From positions 1 through 64,000 of the forward strand of contig NZ_FOLE01000004.1 in assembly GCF_900112255.1 (NCBI RefSeq): a DNA stretch of 64,000 nucleotides. Direction: 5' to 3'. The translations under genes and the position numbers were made by a program. Source of the stretch: Flexibacter flexilis DSM 6793. Its GTDB lineage: Bacteria > Bacteroidota > Bacteroidia > Cytophagales > Flexibacteraceae. Shown piece after piece: positions 56,399 through 64,000 of this stretch (position 1 is the stretch's first letter; each line of letters begins with the position of its first letter). A model generated the notes under the pieces. It made no database searches. It saw only the letters and a list, made by a program, of their open reading frames with translations, and was not told where the DNA came from.

Positions 56399-57733
56399 TT
56401 ATTGAAGTCCCCCTACTGCTTTTTCCAATTTGGCCAAAGCCAATTCGTATTCTACCAAAGTAGCCGTAAGGTTTACATTTGCCGAAAGCAAAGCGGTGTT
56501 GGCATCTATCACATCGGAGTTAAGCGCAACGCCTTTTTTATATTTTTCGTTTACGATGCGGTAGTTTTCTTTGGCTTGCTCCACCGACTCTTGCGTAACT
56601 TTTATTTTTTCTAATGCCTGATTGACAGAAACATATAGCTGTGTTACTTCTAAGCTAATGCCTTCTTTTGTTTGCTCAATGCCTTCTTTGGCTTGGAGCT
56701 GCTGCATACGTGCTTGTTCGGTTTGGTGCTTGGTGGTATTCCAATTCCACAAATCCATCGAAACGTTTACGCCTACTGCCCAAGTCGCATAAAATTTGTC
56801 TTCGGCTGGTACAATGCGTTGGTTTGGATTGTTATAATCCAGTGCCGCCGAAGCGTTTACTTGTGGCAACCAACCCGCTTTGGCGTTTTTGATGCCAAGT
56901 TGAGCCGTTTTCTCTTGCAATTGAGCCGTTTTCATTTCCGCACGGCTGCTTACCGCTTTATCGGTTAGGCTTTGCAAAGAAGCCAACGTAATAGTCTGGG
57001 TACGTGGCGCAGAAGTTGGCGTAATGGTCTGGTCTAAAGACGTGCCAAGTAAATTATTAAGCGATGCAGTAGCAATCGTAATGTTATTGTTAGCGTCTAT
57101 CAGTTGAAGTTTGGCGTTAGAAAGTTGCAATTGCGAAGCCAACAAATCATTTTGGGTAGCTGCTCCAAATTTCACTAACTCCTGTACGTCGTTTACGTGG
57201 GCTTGCGCTTTGGTTACGCTTTCTTGTACTTGCTTTTGGAGCTGATAAGCACGGTACAAATTCCAGTACGATGTTTTGGTATTCAGGATTACGTCGGCTT
57301 TGCTGCGGTCGTATTCTACGGAGGCAACCTCTTGGTTGAGCTTAGAAATTTCCAATCCTAATTGCAAGCGTCCGCCCACAAACAATGGTTGTGATAAAGC
57401 CAAACGGTTGGTAAACTGATTGAGGATATTAGGGTTAAGCGCAACGCTTCTTAAAATCGGTTGTCCGCTTGGGTCTGTACCCACAGGAATCGAAAAAGTA
57501 GCAGGGGTAATTTTGCTCAAACGATTATAAGACCCTGTATATTTGAGACTTGGCAAAAGGCCTGACTTACTTTCAGCCGTTTTGGCGGTAAGGCTTTTTA
57601 CTTTATAGTCCAAACTTTTGAGGCTGCGGCTACTATTGGTAGCCTGTGTAATAGCCTCATCGAGGGAGAGGTTTTGAGCATTTGCCAGCATCACCGACGA
57701 GGTGAGCAGTGTAGTAAATATGAAGTGCTTCAT
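56399..57733 (-). CDS. TolC-family outer-membrane efflux channel
   Basis: 444 residues. Signal peptide MKHFIFTTLLTSSVMLANAQ, then the duplicated OEP repeat: LSLDEAITQATNSSRSLKSLDYKVKSLTAKTAESKSGLLPSLKYTGSYNR in the first half and LQSLTDKAVSSRAEMKTAQLQEKTAQLGIKNAKAGWLPQVNASAALDYNNPNQ in the second, each with long coiled-coil helices (RAYQLQKQVQESVTKAQAHVNDVQELVKFGAATQNDLLASQLQLSNAKLQL). It forms the trimeric outer-membrane exit duct of the efflux pump. First gene of the three-gene operon, with the order channel-adaptor-pump. No local regulator gene is adjacent. Confidence 0.93.
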   Translation of the reverse strand: MKHFIFTTLLTSSVMLANAQNLSLDEAITQATNSSRSLKSLDYKVKSLTAKTAESKSGLLPSLKYTGSYNRLSKITPATFSIPVGTDPSGQPILRSVALNPNILNQFTNRLALSQPLFVGGRLQLGLEISKLNQEVASVEYDRSKADVILNTKTSYWNLYRAYQLQKQVQESVTKAQAHVNDVQELVKFGAATQNDLLASQLQLSNAKLQLIDANNNITIATASLNNLLGTSLDQTITPTSAPRTQTITLASLQSLTDKAVSSRAEMKTAQLQEKTAQLGIKNAKAGWLPQVNASAALDYNNPNQRIVPAEDKFYATWAVGVNVSMDLWNWNTTKHQTEQARMQQLQAKEGIEQTKEGISLEVTQLYVSVNQALEKIKVTQESVEQAKENYRIVNEKYKKGVALNSDVIDANTALLSANVNLTATLVEYELALAKLEKAVGGLQ

Positions 57734-57983
57734 TTGTGTTCCTGATGATTATACAGCAAAGGTAAAATACAAAAACTTAGGAAACAAAAAAAATGTACAA
57801 AGTTTCCGAAGGGTGTTTCGACCGCCATTTCTTTTGATTGCCCAAAAGTATAACACGGGTATTTGTAGGCCAACAAAAAGCCGCCGAAGCGTAGATATGA
57901 GCTTGCGGAGTGTGCCAAAAAGGTGTTTTACTGAATCGCTTCACAGGCCTACCCATTCCACAAAGTCGCGTACCGTATGTAAA

Positions 57984-58021
57984 TAAAAAGCCGCAAAACA
58001 TTGACAACAATGTAATTGCGG
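57984..58021 (-). terminator. Terminator of the 585-residue protein gene
   Basis: Stem CCGCAA/TTGCGG (57991-57996 with 58016-58021) with inner CATTG/CAATG; the minus strand continues into CTTTTT. The remaining ~250 bp up to the efflux operon start at 57733 holds no gene I can support. Confidence 0.75.
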
Positions 58022-58059
58022 CGTGGGGGTGTATATATGAGGTAGAGGGGAATTAGAAT

Positions 58060-59817
58060 TTAATAGGTTTCAGGGGTAATTGGATTTTGAATTTTAGGTT
58101 TAGTCAGGCTATAGGTTATGCCAAAGAAAGAACCTATCATAAATTTATCCGTAGTAGGGGGTTTAGTTGCGGTTCCTAAATTGTAAGACGAATTAACCTC
58201 ATAACCATTATCAAGCACAGCAACTTGCCCGACGGCCAACCCTGCATGCAAAACCAAACGCTCTTCTTTTCCAAAAATCGCGCCTCCCCCAACAAGCATC
58301 TGAAATTTTTGTTGCGTTTTAAGCAATAAGCCCACATTAAAACTTGGCTTTATCCAGCCTGCCGTCCGTAAAGACATATTGAGCATCGTCCCAAAGCCAA
58401 AATCAAAGTTTCCTTTTTTGGCTTGCTTTATAATCATATTATTACTGTTATTGGTATCGGTATCTTTTTGTAAGCTATATTCCTTATCTACTAAAGAAGA
58501 GATAAAAACACCAGCACTAAAATCAAATTTCAATCCACCTTTCAGCCATATTGTATAGCTATACTCATCAAGTGGAGTTGTCGCATCAGTATCTTTGCGG
58601 TAGCGGCGGAGTTTGATACGCAACGCATCTATATTTTTCCCGTTTACATCTATCGGCAACAGGTAGGTGTTTTTTTGGATAGAATGAATAAATAATATCT
58701 TTTCTCTAATATAGTCAATATTATCTATGAGTTGTTTACGATATTCGTAATATCGAGGAAGCATAGATGGGTATTTAATGACTACTTGGTCAAGTTCATG
58801 CAAGTCATTTAAAAGTATTTTAATTTGCGAAGCAATACCCATTATGTTTGCTTCTTGTGTACTATCTAAGTAGTCTTCTTGTGCAAGTGCAGTCAAATGG
58901 ACATCCATTTTATAACGTAAATTAATGCTTTTTTGTAAGAAGACAGCCGAAATACTGTGATAATCTTGTATGATATCATTAGTATCAAGCATTAGTCTTA
59001 ATAATTTTAACACATTTTTTTCTATGTTTTCTTCCGCATACTGACGAACATTTTTCATATTATCAATATGTTTCATATTCACTGAAAATAGCTCTATCTC
59101 CTTCTTATAAGTAGTATTAAGTTTACTTATATCTATAAAACAATATTGACTATCAACAAAATCAATAATATTACGACAGATTAAGTCTTTATTTTTCTGA
59201 TATTTAAAAGATTGCAATTGTAGTTCTTTGTATTTTGTTTTATAATGTTCAGACTGAACGACCCTTTCAACTGCCTGTTTTTGTGATATTTTTTCTACTT
59301 TTCGTAGTTTGCTTGTATCCAATTTAAAACTTACCAAACTCTTTGTACTTAGGAGAGCATTCTCTTTAGTTAAACTATCTATCAATCTAATAATTAAATT
59401 ATATTGTTGTGTATTTTTTAGTGATAAATAAGTCTTAGTAGTTGATTTAACTGTTTTGTGCACTTCTGGCAACTTTGCAGTTTTAAAAAAAACGCTATCA
59501 ATAGCCGTACTTTGTTGTGGGTCAGAAAATAAGTTTATAAATGTATAATCCAGCTTATAGCGATATTTTAGCGGATTGCCGTTCACTAATTGAAAGGCAA
59601 TGGGTTGATTTGAATTTGCCTTTAAACCATGTTTGCCTTCGCCTCTAGGTAATCTATACATTGGTTTGGCTATTAAAGACTTCGAATGGGGGGTGCCTAA
59701 ATTTAATATAAATACTTGAGTTTGTATATTAAATGAGTCTATGTCAAACTTCCCCTGCCCCAATACAAGCGTGTGCGTACCCAATAGGCACACCAATAAA
59801 AGTAGTGCTTTTTTCAT
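58060..59817 (-). CDS. Unrecognised secreted protein with probable outer-membrane barrel C-terminus
   Basis: 585 residues. Signal peptide MKKALLLLVCLLGTHTLVLGQ. The N-terminal 100 residues are beta-like (FDIDSFNIQTQVFILNLG, PIAFQLVNGNPLKYRYKLDY). The middle (about 130-400) is largely helical and Lys/Asp-rich. The last 170 residues contain alternating strands in a pattern of small outer-membrane barrels (TIWLKGGLKFDFSAGVFIS, FDFGFGTMLNMSLRTA, SFNVGLLLKTQQKFQMLVGGGAIFG, LVLHAGLAVGQVAVL, FMIGSFFGITYSL). AT-rich in the helical part and GC-neutral in the barrel. No family recognised. Single gene flanked by terminators. Confidence 0.7.
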   Translation of the reverse strand: MKKALLLLVCLLGTHTLVLGQGKFDIDSFNIQTQVFILNLGTPHSKSLIAKPMYRLPRGEGKHGLKANSNQPIAFQLVNGNPLKYRYKLDYTFINLFSDPQQSTAIDSVFFKTAKLPEVHKTVKSTTKTYLSLKNTQQYNLIIRLIDSLTKENALLSTKSLVSFKLDTSKLRKVEKISQKQAVERVVQSEHYKTKYKELQLQSFKYQKNKDLICRNIIDFVDSQYCFIDISKLNTTYKKEIELFSVNMKHIDNMKNVRQYAEENIEKNVLKLLRLMLDTNDIIQDYHSISAVFLQKSINLRYKMDVHLTALAQEDYLDSTQEANIMGIASQIKILLNDLHELDQVVIKYPSMLPRYYEYRKQLIDNIDYIREKILFIHSIQKNTYLLPIDVNGKNIDALRIKLRRYRKDTDATTPLDEYSYTIWLKGGLKFDFSAGVFISSLVDKEYSLQKDTDTNNSNNMIIKQAKKGNFDFGFGTMLNMSLRTAGWIKPSFNVGLLLKTQQKFQMLVGGGAIFGKEERLVLHAGLAVGQVAVLDNGYEVNSSYNLGTATKPPTTDKFMIGSFFGITYSLTKPKIQNPITPETY

Positions 59818-59994
59818 AAACCAAATAGATTAAGATTGTATAGATATTATTTTGATTGTCAATTATATACAAGACGTTTGCCGAGCACAAAAAGGGTGAC
59901 AAGCCTTGTAAATAAATTTTAACACTGCTCACTTTTAACAAAACTTTAACAATTATTAGCAAGCCATTAACAACAGGGTTCGGATTTATTGGTT

Positions 59995-60002
59995 TATCTT
60001 TG
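59995..60002 (+). promoter_or_regulatory. Putative -7 box of the DUF1573 gene
   Basis: TATCTTTG, 45 bp before the ATG at 60047. The -33 element is not a good match. Confidence 0.5.
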
Positions 60003-60046
60003 TGCCATATAAAAACCAGTAAACTCTTTTAAATATATTATTTCCT

Positions 60047-60514
60047 ATGAAAAAATCATTGTTATTATTGGCGTTGGCTTTGGGTGTATCTGTAAGCACT
60101 TACGCACAAAAAGCTCCTAAAAAAGGCAAAAAAGAAGTAAAGAAAGAAGTGGCAGCAGCTCCAGCCGTACAAGGCCCTTCGTTTGAGTGGGAAGCGACAA
60201 ACTTTGACTTCGGTAAAATCGAGCAAGGCAAACCGCAATCACACGTTTTCAACTTCAAAAACAATGGTAGCGAGCCAATCGTAATCACTAACGCGCAAGC
60301 TTCTTGCGGTTGTACTACGCCAGAATGGACAAAAGAACCAATTGCGCCAGGCAAAAGCGGCTTTATCAAAGCTACTTACAATGCTGGTTCGGTAGGTGCT
60401 TTCAACAAAACAGTAACTGTAACAGCTAACGTACCAAACTCGCCTGTTATCCTTACGATCAAAGGTGAAGTTTTGACAAAACCTGCTGCGCCTTTGGCTG
60501 AGCCTGCTAAATAA
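60047..60514 (+). CDS. DUF1573 periplasmic protein
   Basis: 155 residues. Signal peptide MKKSLLLLALALGVSVSTYAQ, then a Lys-rich stretch (KAPKKGKKEVKKEV) and one Ig-like ASH-type domain: FEWEATNFDFGKIEQGKPQSHVFNFKNNGSEPIVITNAQASCGCTTPEWTKEPIAPGKSGFIKATYNA...FNKTVTVTANVPNSPVILTIKGEV. The 'SCGCTTPEW' block is the DUF1573 signature. Widespread and abundant in Bacteroidota; exact role unknown. The gene uses a restricted set of codons (GCT, AAA, GTA), as highly expressed genes do. Confidence 0.93.
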   Translation: MKKSLLLLALALGVSVSTYAQKAPKKGKKEVKKEVAAAPAVQGPSFEWEATNFDFGKIEQGKPQSHVFNFKNNGSEPIVITNAQASCGCTTPEWTKEPIAPGKSGFIKATYNAGSVGAFNKTVTVTANVPNSPVILTIKGEVLTKPAAPLAEPAK

Positions 60515-60546
60515 TTTGGCTTGCAATCTGCCACATCTCATAAAAT

Positions 60547-60580
60547 AAAAAAGCCCTGCTCTCAATGCGGGGCTTTTTTA
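60547..60580 (+). terminator. Terminator of the DUF1573 gene
   Basis: Stem AAAAAGCCCT/GGGGCTTTTT with a G-T pair, then T6. Confidence 0.88.
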
Positions 60581-60644
60581 TGTCAAAAAAAAATTGTGAA
60601 ACACTACAAATAAATGAGTAATCAAGATTACTTCATATTTTTTT

Positions 60645-60824
60645 TTAATAATTGAAAGCTGGAATTTTAAGCTCTCGTTGGCGTTTGAACATCGCCATTC
60701 TATTTTTTAGAGATGCCACATCAATACTCATGCGGTATTTCATGCGCAAATAACGAGCTACCACATCAGCACGTATGTTACGACGTACGGCATCATCAAC
60801 GGTTTGGTCTATGAGACATTTCAT
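60645..60824 (-). CDS. Small basic protein, 59 residues
   Basis: An ATG at 60824 opens a 59-codon frame: MKCLIDQTVDDAVRRN, IRADVVARYLRMKYRM, SIDVASLKNRMAMFKRQ and ending LKIPAFNY. It is rich in Arg, Lys and Met and probably all helical. Codon choice resembles neighbouring genes, and there is no overlapping alternative gene. It could be a small DNA- or RNA-binding protein, but I recognise no family. Confidence 0.5.
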   Translation of the reverse strand: MKCLIDQTVDDAVRRNIRADVVARYLRMKYRMSIDVASLKNRMAMFKRQRELKIPAFNY

Positions 60825-61075
60825 AATTCTAAGATGGGTTAGATTGTTAGATTATATTTTCTTTAGCTTACGACAATGTTAAGCAAAAGAAAACTCAAAA
60901 GCAAGGGCTAATTACATCATTATCAACACTTTTAAGTTTTTTTTAATAAAATTTATTTCTTTCTATCATTGCATTAGTAACCAACGCAAACGTTTGGTAT
61001 CTATTGCAATAAACCTCGTTATTTTTTGCGTTTTTTTGAATAATATAAATTTTGCAAGAAAAATCACATTTTACA

Positions 61076-62407
61076 TCACAAATATTCTATATCAATCCTC
61101 AATACGCGTTTGGTTTGTGCCGACACCCTGTACAACTCCGACCCACGCAAACCCACAACCCACACAATATCATCATTGTTACACAATACTAAGGCTTGTC
61201 GCTTAGCTGGCCTGCTCCATTTGGCATCAGTCAGCAAATCACTTACTTTCTTTTGGCGGCCTGCCATGCCTAAGGGTTTGAGCTTATCGCCAATCTGCCA
61301 ACGCCTCAGCAATAGCGGAAACCTCAATTTGTCGGCATCAAGCCATATTTCCTCTACGCCAAGTCGGGGGATTTCGGGCGGAATTTCGGGCAAGAATCTC
61401 AAATGTAGCACAGCCATCGGGCTATGAACTATTGCCGTATTTTCTTCAATCCAAACACGCTCCCAATCTGTGATTTGCGGCGTGATGAGCCAATAACTAT
61501 CCACTAACGAAAGCGTATGCGTTGGCGAAAAAAACTGCTTTCCTGCCTGCCCCTGCCCTGCTTGCAGCAAGTTATGAACTTGCGTTGCGTTAAAACCCCA
61601 TTCCCGCAAAATTTCGTAAAGCACATACGCGGGTTCGGGCAATGCCGCCGCCTCTGCCACGGCAAACCGCCAACCTTCGAGCGTAGATTGCAAGAGCTTT
61701 TTTTTCAACTGACCAATGAACACATTTTGCAAATTTTCGGCGGCTCGAAAGCGTGCTATATTTTGCGCAATGGTTTGGTCTAAATTGGGATTAATGCTCG
61801 CCAACACTGGCCACACGTGGTGGCGAATTTTATTTCGGGTATAATAATCGGAAGCGTTAGAACTATCCTCACGCCACTGCAAACCCTTTTCTTGGGCGTA
61901 GGCCAACAGTTGCGCACGCGAAAACGGCAACAAAGGCCTTATAATCTGGCCATTTTGCGGCGGAATACCATGCAGCCCGCTGAGGCCAGTACCACGCACC
62001 AAATTGAGCAAAAGCGTTTCGGTATTGTCGGTGGCGTGATGTGCTGTTAGTACAAAAGAAAGTTCGTGCTGGCGGCGTGTTTGTTCAAACCACTGGTAGC
62101 GCAGCGTGCGTGCCGCTTCCTGAACCGAAAGCCCTTGTTGTTGGGCAAAATCTTTGGTTTGAAATCTGATAACATGAAAAGGCACAGCCAAATGCTCGGC
62201 CAGACCTTGTACAAAGCCGTGATCTTGCTCTGATTCGTTGTTTCTTAACTGAAAATTACAATGTGCTATTTGAAAAGAATAAGCGAGTTTGTGTAATAAA
62301 TAACACAAAACAACCGAATCTAACCCTCCACTTACAGCCACCAATAAAGGCGTTTGCTCCTCAAACAATTTAGCAGATTTTATATAATCTGAAAACAATT
62401 TCTCCAT
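61076..62407 (-). CDS. tilS: tRNA(Ile)-lysidine synthetase
   Basis: 443 residues from the ATG at 62407 (MEKLFSDYIKSAKLF); an ATG 7 codons upstream overlaps the stop of the small upstream gene. It attaches lysine to C34 of the tRNA-Ile that reads AUA, which is essential. PP-loop SGGLDS (26-31) in LLVAVSGGLDSVVLCYLLHKL, then VLTAHHATDNTETLLLNLVRGTGLSGLHGI (about 120-150) and IRPLLPFSRAQLLAYAQEKGLQWREDSSNASDYYTRNKIRHHVWPVL (about 155-201). The C-terminal substrate domain ends RVSAQTKRVLRI. Translationally linked to the upstream gene. Confidence 0.95.
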   Translation of the reverse strand: MEKLFSDYIKSAKLFEEQTPLLVAVSGGLDSVVLCYLLHKLAYSFQIAHCNFQLRNNESEQDHGFVQGLAEHLAVPFHVIRFQTKDFAQQQGLSVQEAARTLRYQWFEQTRRQHELSFVLTAHHATDNTETLLLNLVRGTGLSGLHGIPPQNGQIIRPLLPFSRAQLLAYAQEKGLQWREDSSNASDYYTRNKIRHHVWPVLASINPNLDQTIAQNIARFRAAENLQNVFIGQLKKKLLQSTLEGWRFAVAEAAALPEPAYVLYEILREWGFNATQVHNLLQAGQGQAGKQFFSPTHTLSLVDSYWLITPQITDWERVWIEENTAIVHSPMAVLHLRFLPEIPPEIPRLGVEEIWLDADKLRFPLLLRRWQIGDKLKPLGMAGRQKKVSDLLTDAKWSRPAKRQALVLCNNDDIVWVVGLRGSELYRVSAQTKRVLRIDIEYL

Positions 62408-62420
62408 ACACAAAATACTG

Positions 62421-62603
62421 CTAATCATCTAAAAAAGGATATAATCTGCGAATTTTATTAATTATAAATTTCTTTTGCAATACAAAGCTTTCGGGGTGAA
62501 TTTGTTCAAAAAGCTGTTTCCATTCCAGCCAACGGGCAGGCTCTTTTGTAAAAAAAGATTGACTATTTATCTTTTTTTGTGCCAAAAAATCTTCAAAATT
62601 CAT
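62421..62603 (-). CDS. Conserved small protein upstream of tilS
   Basis: 60 residues: MNFEDFLAQKKINSQSF, then EPARWLEWKQLFEQIHPESFVLQKKFIINKIRRLYP. This FxxxKKI...F...EPxxWxEWxxLFxQxHPESFxxQKKFxIN pattern is familiar from small Bacteroidota proteins of unknown function. It ends 13 bp before the preferred tilS start, so the two are cotranscribed. Helical, cytosolic. Confidence 0.8.
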   Translation of the reverse strand: MNFEDFLAQKKINSQSFFTKEPARWLEWKQLFEQIHPESFVLQKKFIINKIRRLYPFLDD

Positions 62604-62634
62604 GTAATAAAAATAGTTATATTAAAAAAAAATG

Positions 62635-62642
62635 TACCTTTG
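62635..62642 (+). promoter_or_regulatory. Putative -7 box ahead of the YfiR-like gene
   Basis: TACCTTTG; a start near 62649 would leave a leader of about 180 nt. The leader contains a 12-codon frame at 62698 (MKNYNLVKYKYL) of doubtful meaning. No clear -33 box. Confidence 0.45.
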
Positions 62643-62828
62643 TAGTCGTTTTTTACTTGAATACAAATAACTCTATTATAAATATTTGATTTAAGCCATG
62701 AAAAATTATAACTTAGTCAAATATAAATATTTATAAAAGCCCAATTCAAGTAATACCTATACAACACAAAAGTACGCCATCACAACAATTGCAATCAAAC
62801 ATCTTCCTTTCTCTTTTCCGACTAAAAT

Positions 62829-63332
62829 ATGAAAAAACACCTACAAATTATCTTCACTATTATTTTATTTAGTTTCAATTCCTATGCTCAAAACTCCGAC
62901 CACAAATTTCACAGTGTATTTATTATGAATTTTATTAAATACATTCAATGGCCAAATGTAAATTCAGATTTTGTCATTGGTGTATTGGGCAATGCTGACA
63001 TTGTGGAAGAGTTGGAGCGGTCTGTCGCCAACAAAAATGTTAGTGGTCAAAAGATTATAGTAAAAACATTCGATAAAGTTTCCGACATAGACAACTGCCA
63101 AGTATTGTACATTCCTCAGGGCAAAAGTAAGCTTCTCGCGGATGTAATCACCAAAGTTTCAGGAAAAAACACCTTGATTATTACGGAGAAATCTGGGCTG
63201 GCAGACAAAGGCAGCGGGATTAATTTTGTATTAAAAGATGGCCGTTGGAAATTTGAATTAAACAAAGATGCCACCGAAAAAGCAGGACTAAAAGTATCCA
63301 GCGATTTACTGCGATTGGCTATTTTAATTTAA
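62829..63332 (+). CDS. YfiR-like (DUF4154) periplasmic protein
   Basis: 167 residues. Signal peptide MKKHLQIIFTIILFSFNSYAQ. The mature part FHSVFIMNFIKYIQWPNVNSDFVIGVLGNADIVEELERSVANKNVSGQKIIVKTFDKVSDIDNCQVLYIPQGKSKLLADVITKVSGKNTLIITEKSGLADKGSGINFVLKDGRWKFELNKDATEKAGLKVSSDLLRLA is a full YfiR fold: the 'NF.KYI.WP' start and the 'G..INFV...G...FELN...A...GL..SS.LL.LA' end are diagnostic. In Pseudomonas YfiR represses the diguanylate cyclase YfiN; in Bacteroidota the proteins are usually next to sensor histidine kinases. No such gene is visible in the last 700 bp, so its partner is unknown. Confidence 0.85.
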   Translation: MKKHLQIIFTIILFSFNSYAQNSDHKFHSVFIMNFIKYIQWPNVNSDFVIGVLGNADIVEELERSVANKNVSGQKIIVKTFDKVSDIDNCQVLYIPQGKSKLLADVITKVSGKNTLIITEKSGLADKGSGINFVLKDGRWKFELNKDATEKAGLKVSSDLLRLAILI

Positions 63333-63348
63333 TTATAATCAGAATATT

Positions 63349-63396
63349 AAAGCATAAATGCATCATGTTAAAATTTGCGCATTTATGCTTTTTTCT
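63349..63396 (+). terminator. Terminator after the YfiR-like gene
   Basis: Stem AAAGCATAAATGC/GCATTTATGCTTT (63349-63361 with 63379-63391), T6. Confidence 0.88.
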
Positions 63397-63511
63397 TTAC
63401 CGTTATTTAGCCTCCTGTCAAGCCAACTAATATTTTGAATTTTTATTTATAAGCAAACTTATTAGCTTTGTTAAAAAAATATTTAATATTTTACTTAGCT
63501 AATTAAGCCTT

Positions 63512-64000
63512 ATGAAAAATTACTATTCCTATGCATTGGCTCTTTTATTGGCTGGTGCAGTCTCTACCAATACGGTAGCAGGCAACGGCACGGGGGCAAG
63601 TGCTTATGCCAAACCCTCGAAACAATACACAATCCCTAAAGGCTCAGAATATTTACACGACCGTGTGGTGATTAGAGTCCACGACAGTTATAGAGCAGCT
63701 TGCGGCAAAAATAGTATCAATGTAGCTGCATTAGAACGAACCCTTAGCAATTTAGGCGGTGTTATTCGTAAAAAATTCCCTCATAATCAAGCCCCAGCAG
63801 CCAATGCTCGCAACCGCGAAGGCAAACGCTTGGTGGACTTGTCTTTGATTTATGAAGTTCGCTTTAGCAGCCCCATCAATGTGCAAAGTGCTATTGATGA
63901 TTTATTAGCAACAGGAACATTGGTAAATGCCGAACCTCACTTCATTTTTGCACCTTCTTATACGCCTAATGATGCCAATATTTCAAGTCAAAATGGATAC
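63512..64000 (+). CDS. Subtilisin-like (S8) protease, N-terminal part (cut by window end)
   Basis: 163 codons from the ATG at 63512, open to the last base. Signal peptide MKNYYSYALALLLAGAVSTNTVA, then a propeptide: YLHDRVVIRVHDSYR, LERTLSNLGGVIRKKFP, LVDLSLIYEVRFSSPINVQSAIDDLLATGTLVNAEPHFIFAPSYTPNDANIS. The ending 'V.AEP.(F/Y)...SYTPND' is the boundary between the inhibitor-like propeptide and catalytic domain of Bacteroidota S8 peptidases, usually exported by T9SS. The catalytic triad lies beyond the window, so activity cannot be judged. Confidence 0.8.
   Translation, partial: MKNYYSYALALLLAGAVSTNTVAGNGTGASAYAKPSKQYTIPKGSEYLHDRVVIRVHDSYRAACGKNSINVAALERTLSNLGGVIRKKFPHNQAPAANARNREGKRLVDLSLIYEVRFSSPINVQSAIDDLLATGTLVNAEPHFIFAPSYTPNDANISSQNGY

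Overview
This window looks like a chromosomal segment of a gliding-type Bacteroidota, most likely order Cytophagales (Flexibacter/Microscilla-like); the exact genus is inference. Supporting signs are a giant PKD-repeat protein with a type IX secretion (T9SS) type B C-terminal domain paired with a PorP/SprF-like protein, a fused SecDF, a DUF1573 protein, a DUF5522 mini-protein, weak Shine-Dalgarno sequences, and many promoters of the Bacteroidota form TTTG-N19..21-TAnnTTTG. I saw no rRNA, tRNA, CRISPR array, insertion sequence or prophage.

Layout. 1-9695: tail of a probable secreted protein, then (minus strand) the 2814-residue PKD adhesin and its PorP/SprF partner. 9.9-15.7 kb: small accessory genes (VOC, lipoprotein, GNAT, DUF1801-like, SnoaL-like, a HExxH membrane protein, a decayed GNAT-like pseudogene, a DUF2306-like membrane protein). 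15.7-20.1 kb: a four-gene minus-strand operon of three paralogous unrecognised proteins plus a small unrecognised protein, under one strong promoter. 20.5-26.3 kb: a TPR protein with a histidine-kinase dimerisation domain but no ATPase, a VOC/MarR pair with a palindromic operator, a tandemly duplicated methyltransferase-like/TPR lipoprotein broken by homopolymer frameshifts, and an SGNH hydrolase. 26.3-37 kb: ornithine aminotransferase, DUF5522 protein, an orphan solute-binding protein, a 1.2-kb intergenic region with two tandem near-identical small-RNA candidates, DnaB, a Gcr-family membrane protein, GyrA. 37-43.4 kb: a TPR protein, then the methionine locus (SAM-I-like riboswitch, a leader peptide ending in six Cys codons, metY, metX) and hutH. 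43.5-51 kb: acyl-CoA carboxylase beta subunit, hemB with a TonB-like gene, secDF. 51-57.7 kb: a YgjP-like metallopeptidase and a TolC/AcrA/AcrB-type efflux operon. 58-64 kb: an unknown secreted protein, DUF1573, a 59-residue ORF, tilS with a small partner, a YfiR-like protein, and the start of a subtilisin-like protease cut by the window end.

The most interesting items are: (1) the SAM riboswitch stacked on a poly-cysteine leader peptide ahead of metY; (2) the four-gene operon of unknown paralogs with a central hydrophobic segment and probable C-terminal beta domain; (3) the duplicated small-RNA genes at 29.47-29.89 kb, each with its own promoter and terminator. All functional statements rest on reading sequence and translations; no search was run.
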